Part shown: piece by piece, positions 9,036 through 14,238 of the stretch | How positions within the stretch are numbered: position 1 is the stretch's first letter | How the letters are laid out: every line of letters begins with the position of its first letter | Source of the DNA: Clostridiales bacterium | Lineage (GTDB): Bacteria; Bacillota; Clostridia; Lachnospirales; Cellulosilyticaceae | Assembly (NCBI GenBank): GCA_019418225.1 | Contig: DYCF01000065.1 | Location: 1-17,088 of the forward strand | Length of the DNA stretch: 17,088 bases | Reading direction: 5' to 3' | The notes under the pieces: model-generated | What the model was told of the DNA's origin: nothing | Databases searched by the model: none | The model's input: only the letters and a program-made list of their open reading frames with translations | Translations under genes and position numbers: made by a program

Positions 9036-9120
9036 CGTAGATGTGGATAAGCTGGCATATATCATTTTAGCTCGACTTCGACCCCAGGGAGAAAGCTGAA
9101 CACTAATATATGCCCATCTT
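9036..9120. repeat. Non-coding structured repeat, copy 2 (upstream of araA)
   Basis: Positions 9042-9083 are identical over 42 bp to 9199-9240 in copy 3. The shared part covers the perfect DnaA-box sequence TGTGGATAA (9042-9050), the left stem arm and the core CTCGACTTCGACC (9071-9083). After AGGGAG the right half diverges. Only the inner 9 bp (9054-9062 with 9106-9114) still pair cleanly. I see this as a partly degenerated member of the family, about 155 nt upstream of the araA start. Confidence 0.7.
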
Positions 9121-9153
9121 TTTTCATTCTCTTTCAAACCTTTCACAAGGCTT

Positions 9154-9321
9154 TTGCTAAAAGTCCCCACACTCGCGCCACTCAATTACCTTGATGGGTG
9201 TGGATAAGCTGGCATATATCATTTTAGCTCGACTTCGACCGCAGGGAGGGAGATGGAAAATGATATATACCAACTTATCCACGCCCCCACTATTCCACCG
9301 CGGCGTCCACACTTTCAGCAA
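9154..9321. repeat. Non-coding structured repeat, copy 3 (downstream of araQ)
   Basis: The outer stem pairs TTGCTAAAAGT (9154-9164) with ACTTTCAGCAA (9311-9321), 10 of 11 positions. The inner stem pairs 9197-9225 with 9257-9285: 26 Watson-Crick pairs, one G-T, and two C-A that become G-U in minus-strand RNA. The 31-nt loop (9226-9256) has the core CTCGACTTCGACC plus AGGGAGGGAG. TGTGGATAA (9199-9207) is a perfect DnaA box, and TTATCCACG in the right arm is one mismatch away. The flank CACTTTC(A)GCAACCA recurs in copy 1, suggesting true element ends near these positions. It begins 13 nt after the araQ stop. Confidence 0.8.
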
Positions 9322-9334
9322 CCAACCCGCGTGA

Positions 9335-10204
9335 TTATCCTTTGACAGCCCCCACAACCATTCCATCGATAAAATATCTTTGAAAGCAAAGGAACACAAT
9401 AAAGATTGGTAAAATAGCAAAACAAGATCCTGCAATTAATAAATCATAGTTATTGCCATAAGGCGTTAATAATGTATTTAAACCAATTGGCAATGTGAAC
9501 TTATCTGCACTTCTAAATACAAGTAGAGGCCAAAGCATATTGTTCCATGCACCCATTGCACATAAAATACCCATTGCAGCAAACGCTGGTTTTGTAATAG
9601 GTAACATAATCTTAATGCAAATACCATACTCAGATGCACCATCAATTCGCCCTGAATCTAAAAGTTCCTTAGGTAACCCTATTAAAAATTGTCTAAAGAA
9701 GAAGATGGTAGAAGCACCACATAATCCCGGTAAAATAACCCCTGCATATGTATCAATAAGCTTTAAACCAATAATCTCTTTATAAAGAGGAAGCATTAAA
9801 ATTTCAAAAGGTACCATCATTGTTGCAATAACTAATATAAATAACACATTTTTTAGCTTAAAGTTATACATAGATAAACCATACGCTACAAAATAGCAAA
9901 TGATTAAAGTTAATGCAACTGAAACAAGTGTTAGCCACATACTATTTCCAAACCATGTGAAGTAATCATGCTTCCCTGTAAATAAGTATATATAGTTACT
10001 TAAAGACATCTTTTCTAAATCAAAGCTTAAAGATAAGCCATAACGAATTAAATCTTTACCAGGTCTAAAAGAGGCTACAAATATAACTAAAAAAGGAAAG
10101 ATCACTAGAAGTGATAATAAAGTAAAAAAGCCAGTACTTATCACAGTTAAAATCCTATTCTTTCTTGTAACACCCATTGTATTCTTTTCAGCTACAACTT
10201 CCAT
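9335..10204 (-). CDS. araQ: Arabinose-oligomer ABC transporter permease, AraQ type
   Basis: This is an inner-membrane permease of the binding-protein-dependent carbohydrate importers (MalG-like). The 289-aa length is typical. Six hydrophobic segments are visible at about 20-45, 83-107, 118-140, 150-171, 205-228 and 254-275. The cytoplasmic EAA loop that contacts the ATPase is at about 179-202 (KELLDSGRIDGASEYGICIK). The C-terminal LLTPYGNNYDLLIAGS...FIDGMVVGAVKG closely resembles B. subtilis AraQ as I recall it. The start ATG is 3 nt past the araP stop, and its AAGGAGGAGG Shine-Dalgarno lies in the last codons of araP, so the two are translationally coupled. It would pair with AraP and the AraN lipoprotein to import arabinose oligomers. 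No ATPase gene follows; instead a repeat copy begins 13 nt downstream. Confidence 0.92.
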   Translation of the reverse strand: MEVVAEKNTMGVTRKNRILTVISTGFFTLLSLLVIFPFLVIFVASFRPGKDLIRYGLSLSFDLEKMSLSNYIYLFTGKHDYFTWFGNSMWLTLVSVALTLIICYFVAYGLSMYNFKLKNVLFILVIATMMVPFEILMLPLYKEIIGLKLIDTYAGVILPGLCGASTIFFFRQFLIGLPKELLDSGRIDGASEYGICIKIMLPITKPAFAAMGILCAMGAWNNMLWPLLVFRSADKFTLPIGLNTLLTPYGNNYDLLIAGSCFAILPIFIVFLCFQRYFIDGMVVGAVKG

Positions 10205-10207
10205 ATT

Positions 10208-11107
10208 CTAGTCCTCCTCCTTCTTAAATGTGCCACTTAAAACAAGTTGTGCAAAGTTAATAATTAAGGCAATGACAAGTAGTACAAGCCCGACTGCAGA
10301 CGCATAGCCTAATTGGTTTTTCTCAATACCACGACGATATAAGTAACCTACTATTGTTAAGCCAATATTATTAGGTGATGCATTACCACCCCATAACATA
10401 AAGCTTTCAAGGAACATAGATAAACCAGCATAAACACTAATTGTTAAAACATAAACCGTTGTTGGTTTTAAAAGAGGTAATGTAATATAACGGAATTTTT
10501 GAATCGTACCAGCACCATCAATCTCTGCTGCCTCATAATAAGTCGTATCAATACTCTTAAGTCCAGCTAAGAAATAGAGCATATTAACTCCTGTCCATCT
10601 CCAGCAAGCTAATGTTAATAAAGCAAGAAGACCTGTCGATTTCATCTTAAGCCATTTAATAGGTGCCATTCCAAAGTAAGCTAAGAATTGATTCATTTGT
10701 GAACCTTCAAGTTCCCCAAACATCATTCTAAAAATAGTACCTGCTACAACAACAGATGTTAAAGAAGGTAAATATAAAAGTGCTTTATAGATGCCTTTCG
10801 CCTTGACTAAACGGCTCTCCATCAAACAAGCAAACATCATTGGAAATGGAATTAAAAGCACTAATGTTAAAAGCATATATTGTACGCTATTTAAAATAGC
10901 TGTGTGGAAAGTTTTATCTTTTAATAATTTTGTATAGTTACTTAAACCTACCCATTCTACTTCTCCTGGTAAAATAGATTGAAAACTCATTGTTACTGTA
11001 CTAAACATAGGGTAAATCCAGAAAAACGCAAAACTTAATATGAAAGGTACCACGAAAACATATGGTGCTACCTTTTGAGAGAAAATCAATTTTTTTACTC
11101 GTTCCAT
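10208..11107 (-). CDS. araP: Arabinose-oligomer ABC transporter permease, AraP type
   Basis: This is the MalF-like inner-membrane permease partner of AraQ (299 aa). Six hydrophobic segments are visible at about 14-36, 76-98, 110-130, 159-180, 215-235 and 266-290. The EAA loop is around 190-213 (YYEAAEIDGAGTIQKFRYITLPLL). The N-terminus is short, like sugar permeases of the AraP/UgpA group and unlike enteric MalF. The ATG at 11107 has an AGGGGG Shine-Dalgarno about 4 nt away, rather close. The gene is 62 bp downstream of araN, separated by a stem-loop, and nearly abuts araQ. Substrate specificity comes from the neighbours (AraN, AraA, arabinofuranosidases) and from the AraQ similarity, not from the permease itself. 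Confidence 0.9.
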   Translation of the reverse strand: MERVKKLIFSQKVAPYVFVVPFILSFAFFWIYPMFSTVTMSFQSILPGEVEWVGLSNYTKLLKDKTFHTAILNSVQYMLLTLVLLIPFPMMFACLMESRLVKAKGIYKALLYLPSLTSVVVAGTIFRMMFGELEGSQMNQFLAYFGMAPIKWLKMKSTGLLALLTLACWRWTGVNMLYFLAGLKSIDTTYYEAAEIDGAGTIQKFRYITLPLLKPTTVYVLTISVYAGLSMFLESFMLWGGNASPNNIGLTIVGYLYRRGIEKNQLGYASAVGLVLLVIALIINFAQLVLSGTFKKEED

Positions 11108-11131
11108 ATATCCCCCTACTTTCTTTATTTA

Positions 11132-11161
11132 TAGAAAGCACCTTTTTTCAGGTGCTTTCTA
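11132..11161 (-). promoter_or_regulatory. Intercistronic stem-loop between araN and araP
   Basis: Positions 11132-11143 pair perfectly with 11150-11161 (12 bp, 6-nt loop). In minus-strand RNA the hairpin is followed by TAAATAAAG, not a U-run, so it does not look like a full terminator. A stem-loop directly after the binding-protein gene commonly protects the upstream mRNA, so that the lipoprotein is made in excess over the permeases. That role is inferred from position. Confidence 0.65.
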
Positions 11162-11169
11162 ATTTTATT

Positions 11170-12567
11170 CTAATATTCAAGTTCTAATTCGCCTTGTGCT
11201 GTTGCTAAGCTTTCATCTACATCAGCACCATTTTCAAGACAATCATTTAAAATAATTGTACAGAACTGTTCATTAATAGATGGATTAATCTTACCAACTT
11301 TGATTTTACCAATTTCATTTTCAATCTCATTTAATGTATCAAATGGATTAGTTACAAAGTATTGTAAGTATTTATTATTTGGATCCTTTGTGATTGTTTC
11401 ATCTGTCCAGATTGTTGTATTACATGTATCAAATCCTAAGTCTTCCCAAATATTAACGTTACCATCATAAGAAAGTTTAGCCCATGTTAAAAACTCAGCT
11501 GCAAGTTCTGCATTTTCACTTTGCGCTGAAACAACTGTACCTGTTCCACCGATACCTACTGAACGAGGTTGCCCTTCTTCATAAACTGGACAAGGTGCAA
11601 TAGCCCAAGTGTCTGTCATCTCTGGCATATAGTTAAGGAATCTTGACATATACCATAATGCTTTAGGGAATGAAGCAATATTGCCTTCGCTAATGTTAGC
11701 AAATCCTTCTTCACAATCCACCATACCGTTTGGTGAAATCATCGCAATACCTTCATCTAACCATTCTTGTTGCATTTTAATCATATTTTTAACTGAATCA
11801 ATTTCAATTTGTGGTGCACCTTCATCATCTGTATAATCTTCACCGCATTCTGCCATGCTGAGCCATAACCAATCTGTACCAGATGTATCTACACTTGTCA
11901 TACATACTTCACCATTAGAAGCTTCTTTTAACTTTTGACCAGCCGCTTCATAATCTTCCCAAGTTTTAATCGTTGTATAATCAATGCCATATTCACTTAA
12001 GATTTTTGTATTATAGAACATAACCGTTGCACCAACATGTGTTGGAATACCATAGTAATTACCGTCCTTACTATAGATATCTAAACGAGATTGTACAATG
12101 TCATCTTTATAAGGTGCGACATAATCATTTAATGGGATAAATGGTACTTGCCCTTGTAAGTAGTTAGGGAACTGACCAATCTCAATATCACAAATATCTG
12201 GTGCCCCTTGTCCTGATTGGTTTGCAAGTGTTAACTTATTATGCATATCACCATAAGGATAAGTTGTAAAAGTAATATTTAATTGTTTATCAGGATTTTG
12301 CTCATTCCACTGATTAAGCATCTTAGCATAAAATTCAGCATGTAGTGCTACGAATGTCCACATTTCAAGGTGAGGTGCATCCTCCGGTCCCACTGTTGTA
12401 ATATCTTCTGCCTCAGCTTCCGTTTCTTCCGTACCTGCTTCTGCGCTTGCCTCAGTATCTGTATTTTGTCCATCTGTGCTAGCTGTTTGACTTGTACCAC
12501 CACAACCTACTAACATTGTTGAAATCATTGCACTTGCTAATACCATTGAAAAAAACTTGCTTCTCAT
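11170..12567 (-). CDS. araN: Arabinose-oligomer-binding lipoprotein, AraN type (family 1 extracellular solute-binding)
   Basis: This is the substrate-binding lipoprotein of the importer, tethered to the outer face of the membrane. It has a type II signal peptide with lipobox LVGC (Cys22 from the start chosen). An acidic Ala/Thr/Glu-rich linker to about residue 58 is followed by a two-lobe binding domain (about 63-465) with the family features MWTF...W, APDICDIEIGQFPNYL and GNIASFPKALWYM. The first of two in-frame ATGs (12573) is only 2 nt from the AGGGGG Shine-Dalgarno, while the second (12567) has 8 nt, so I prefer the second. It is first in the araNPQ unit, behind a strong sigma-A promoter with a leader of about 170 nt. 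AraN is assigned from operon order and from AraQ, so the exact ligand (arabinose versus arabino-oligosaccharides) is inferred. The lack of extracellular arabinosidases here favours oligosaccharides. Confidence 0.88.
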   Translation of the reverse strand: MRSKFFSMVLASAMISTMLVGCGGTSQTASTDGQNTDTEASAEAGTEETEAEAEDITTVGPEDAPHLEMWTFVALHAEFYAKMLNQWNEQNPDKQLNITFTTYPYGDMHNKLTLANQSGQGAPDICDIEIGQFPNYLQGQVPFIPLNDYVAPYKDDIVQSRLDIYSKDGNYYGIPTHVGATVMFYNTKILSEYGIDYTTIKTWEDYEAAGQKLKEASNGEVCMTSVDTSGTDWLWLSMAECGEDYTDDEGAPQIEIDSVKNMIKMQQEWLDEGIAMISPNGMVDCEEGFANISEGNIASFPKALWYMSRFLNYMPEMTDTWAIAPCPVYEEGQPRSVGIGGTGTVVSAQSENAELAAEFLTWAKLSYDGNVNIWEDLGFDTCNTTIWTDETITKDPNNKYLQYFVTNPFDTLNEIENEIGKIKVGKINPSINEQFCTIILNDCLENGADVDESLATAQGELELEY

Positions 12568-12575
12568 ATACATAT

Positions 12576-12581
12576 CCCCCT
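12576..12581 (-). promoter_or_regulatory. Shine-Dalgarno AGGGGG deciding the araN start
   Basis: AGGGGG at 12581-12576 lies 2 nt from the ATG at 12573 and 8 nt from the ATG at 12567. The latter spacing is near optimal. The difference is two residues (Met-Tyr) at the tip of the signal peptide. Confidence 0.55.
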
Positions 12582-12660
12582 GTACTATTAATTTCTAAAA
12601 TATTTTACTCTTTCACTGGATCATTATAGTTTTCACTTTGCAAGCAACATCTGAAGTAGC

Positions 12661-12674
12661 AAATTGTACGATTT
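12661..12674. promoter_or_regulatory. Candidate operator in the araN leader
   Basis: AAATTGTACGATTT is a near-palindrome (AAAT-N-GTAC-N-ATTT) centred on GTAC, about 70 nt downstream of the inferred araN transcription start. A regulator bound here could block elongation. I give it low weight because such short AT-rich palindromes arise by chance in this composition. Confidence 0.2.
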
Positions 12675-12745
12675 TTTTTCATTGTTTCCTTTCTATTTGT
12701 GCATATCAAATACTTTTTGTTTTGATTCCCTTTATTTATAAGCAT

Positions 12746-12774
12746 AATATACAATACAACGATTATGTTGTCAA
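12746..12774 (-). promoter_or_regulatory. Sigma-A promoter of araNPQ
   Basis: On the minus strand the -35 is a perfect TTGACA (12774-12769), the spacer is 17 nt, and the -10 is TATATT (12751-12746). Transcription would start near 12739, leaving a leader of about 170 nt before araN. A short inverted repeat, ACAAC-GATTAT-GTTGT (12756-12771), lies in the spacer and overlaps the -35, a natural place for a repressor. Confidence 0.8.
12756..12771. promoter_or_regulatory. Candidate operator overlapping the araN promoter
   Basis: ACAAC and GTTGT form a 5-bp inverted repeat with a 6-bp centre inside the -35/-10 spacer of the araN promoter. The position suits steric repression by the divergently encoded winged-helix regulator. 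The arms are short, so this rests mainly on location. Confidence 0.35.
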
Positions 12775-12895
12775 TAATTTTCAAAAATATTTTATATTTT
12801 ATTTAATAATTAATATTTTCTATCAAATATATTTTTAATTCTAACCTATTTAATCTCCCTTTTAGCTACATATTCCCCAAAATATTGTTAAAAAG

Positions 12896-12924
12896 TTGAC
12901 TACAAAAACATTATTCATTATAAT
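12896..12924 (+). promoter_or_regulatory. Sigma-A promoter of the winged-helix regulator gene
   Basis: TTGACT at 12896-12901, a 17-nt spacer and a perfect TATAAT at 12919-12924 make a near-consensus promoter. Transcription should begin around 12931, giving a leader of about 37 nt with TAAGGAGGT just before the start codon. It faces away from the araN promoter; about 120 bp of AT-rich sequence separates the two -35 boxes. No cre-like site was found in the gap. Confidence 0.85.
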
Positions 12925-12967
12925 ATTTTAGAAAACACTAAATATTCCTCACCTTAAGGAGGTACAT

Positions 12968-13894
12968 ATGTTACATATTAAATCATTAGATGAAGGACTT
13001 GATATTTTTAAAGCACTCGGCTCTGACGTACGCTTAGAAATCATCAAGCTTTTACTCATTAACAAAGAAATGAATATGAATGAATTGGCTACAAAATTAA
13101 ACATTACAAATGGTGCGCTTACAGGACATATCAAGAAACTAGAGGATGCTGGCCTAATTACTATTGTCAATGAATTTAGTGGACATGGTAATCAAAAGAA
13201 ATGCTCAGTTCACCTCGATAAAATATTGATTGAACTAGATTCTAACAAGCAATACGATAATATTTACCAGACAGAGGTTAAGATAGGTCACTATAGTGAC
13301 TATAGTGTTTATCCAACTTGCGGTCTCGCATCAAGTTCACGAATTATTGGTGAAGTAGATGATACAAGATACTTTGCTCATCCAGATCGCTATGATGCCA
13401 CTATTCTTTGGTTCACAAAAGGCTACGTAGAATATATTATTCCTAATTTCATTCCTACCTCTCAAAAAATTGATGAAATCTGTATTTCAGCTGAATTAAG
13501 CTCCGAAGCACCTGGTGTAAATGATAATTGGCCATCAGACATTCATTTTTATCTCAATGATGTTTGTATTGGTACCTGGACAAGTCCTGGTGATTTTGGT
13601 GATATTCGTGGTCTCTTTACTCCTGAATGGTGGTTTCCTAACTGGAATCAATATGGCCTTCTAAAATTGCTCGTTATTAATAAGCATGGTACCTTCATAG
13701 ATGGCTTGAAGATTTCAGATACAACCATCCAAGAGTTTAACTTAACTTATAAAAGTACAATCAAATTTAAACTAGCAGTCCCAGAAACAGCTAAATATAT
13801 CGGTGGACTTACCATTTTTGGCAAAGGATTTGGCAATTATAATCAAGATATCAATGTTCGTATCACCTATAGCCCTATCCCTCAAACTAAATAA
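12968..13894 (+). CDS. ArsR-like winged-helix transcriptional regulator with long C-terminal putative sensor domain
   Basis: This 308-aa cytoplasmic protein is a likely regulator of the neighbouring arabinose genes. The N-terminal 8-80 is an ArsR/MarR-like winged helix: FKALGSDVRLEIIKLL (14-29), recognition region NITNGALTGHIKKLEDAGLI (45-64), then a wing. It lacks an ArsR-type metal site; Cys79 is isolated. Residues about 95-305 are a strand-rich domain with many Trp, Tyr and Gly, e.g. WPSDIHFYLNDVCIGTWTSPGDFGD and TPEWWFPNWNQYG. By appearance this is a beta-sandwich or jelly roll like sugar-binding modules, though I cannot name a family. The plausible reading is a one-component sensor whose C-terminal domain binds an arabinose-derived ligand. 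It is divergent from araNPQ and convergent with the arabinofuranosidase operon. The start has an excellent TAAGGAGGT Shine-Dalgarno. Confidence 0.8.
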   Translation: MLHIKSLDEGLDIFKALGSDVRLEIIKLLLINKEMNMNELATKLNITNGALTGHIKKLEDAGLITIVNEFSGHGNQKKCSVHLDKILIELDSNKQYDNIYQTEVKIGHYSDYSVYPTCGLASSSRIIGEVDDTRYFAHPDRYDATILWFTKGYVEYIIPNFIPTSQKIDEICISAELSSEAPGVNDNWPSDIHFYLNDVCIGTWTSPGDFGDIRGLFTPEWWFPNWNQYGLLKLLVINKHGTFIDGLKISDTTIQEFNLTYKSTIKFKLAVPETAKYIGGLTIFGKGFGNYNQDINVRITYSPIPQTK

Positions 13895-13911
13895 TTGCCT
13901 AATTACAACAA

Positions 13912-13957
13912 AAGAGCCTATGAAAATTAGTGTAAAATCTATTTTCATAGGCCTCTT
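13912..13957. terminator. Hairpin terminator between convergent regulator and DUF6171-type genes
   Basis: The arms at 13912-13927 and 13941-13957 pair over 16 bp with one bulged G and a 13-nt loop. The plus-strand tail is ATTTATTAAAAC. The minus-strand tail (TTTTGTTGTAATT) is the better U-tract. It stands 17 nt after the regulator stop and 38 nt from the end of the minus-strand small gene, so it probably serves both directions. Confidence 0.7.
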
Positions 13958-13995
13958 ATTTATTAAAACTTATGTGTCTCAATCCTAATATAATC

Positions 13996-14238
13996 TTACC
14001 AATGTTTAGAAGGACATTTATTAGTTCTCACAGCTGCACGCATCTCTACAAAGCAACCACACACCCTACACACCCCATTTTGAAGCGAACTACAAGCCTT
14101 ACACGTTTGCAATCGCTCTTCATATAATGGATTTTCGGCCTTGATTTCTTCATCTAATTGGGCAATATACGTAAACATATTCTCATAAGCCTCTTTTTCA
14201 TCTAGTTCACTTACTAAGCAATGCTTACATACCCTCAT
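13996..14238 (-). CDS. Small cysteine-rich protein, DUF6171-type, coupled to GH51
   Basis: This 80-aa protein has eight cysteines: C4 and C7 (CKHC), C46 and C49 (CKAC), C57, C60 and C62 (CRVCGC), and C75. The spacing suggests zinc-ribbon-like metal binding. A helical stretch (about 11-44) separates the first pair from the rest. The C-terminal pattern C..C..L.NGVCRVCGCFVEMRAA...CP is the one I associate with DUF6171, a family of unknown function in Clostridia. The ATG directly follows the TAA stop of the GH51 gene with no gap and no clear Shine-Dalgarno, so translation probably depends on re-initiation. No signal peptide is present, so it should be cytoplasmic. I cannot assign a function; its place at the end of an arabinofuranosidase operon may be incidental. 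Confidence 0.75.
   Translation of the reverse strand: MRVCKHCLVSELDEKEAYENMFTYIAQLDEEIKAENPLYEERLQTCKACSSLQNGVCRVCGCFVEMRAAVRTNKCPSKHW

Noticed and set aside
8857..9099. 80-aa open frame on the plus strand
   Set aside because: It overlaps the start of araA antisense and crosses the repeat cluster; the composition is not protein-like.
8943..9283. Replication origin suggested by clustered DnaA boxes
   Set aside because: No dnaA, dnaN, recF or gyrase genes and no separate AT-rich unwinding region are nearby; the boxes come with a repeated element.
7229..9321. CRISPR array
   Set aside because: Only three or four irregular, long palindromic units, separated by the araA gene, with no regular spacers and no cas genes.
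9157..9435. 92-aa open frame on the minus strand
   Set aside because: It runs through the structured repeat and overlaps the end of araQ in another frame, with no ribosome-binding site and no recognisable domain.
12636..12652. Catabolite-responsive (cre) element TTGCAAGCAACATC in the araN leader
   Set aside because: It lacks the central CG and the 3' half of the cre consensus; no better match was seen near either arabinose promoter.
12574..12739. Riboswitch in the 170-nt araN leader
   Set aside because: I see no conserved aptamer motif and no terminator hairpin with a T-run before araN.
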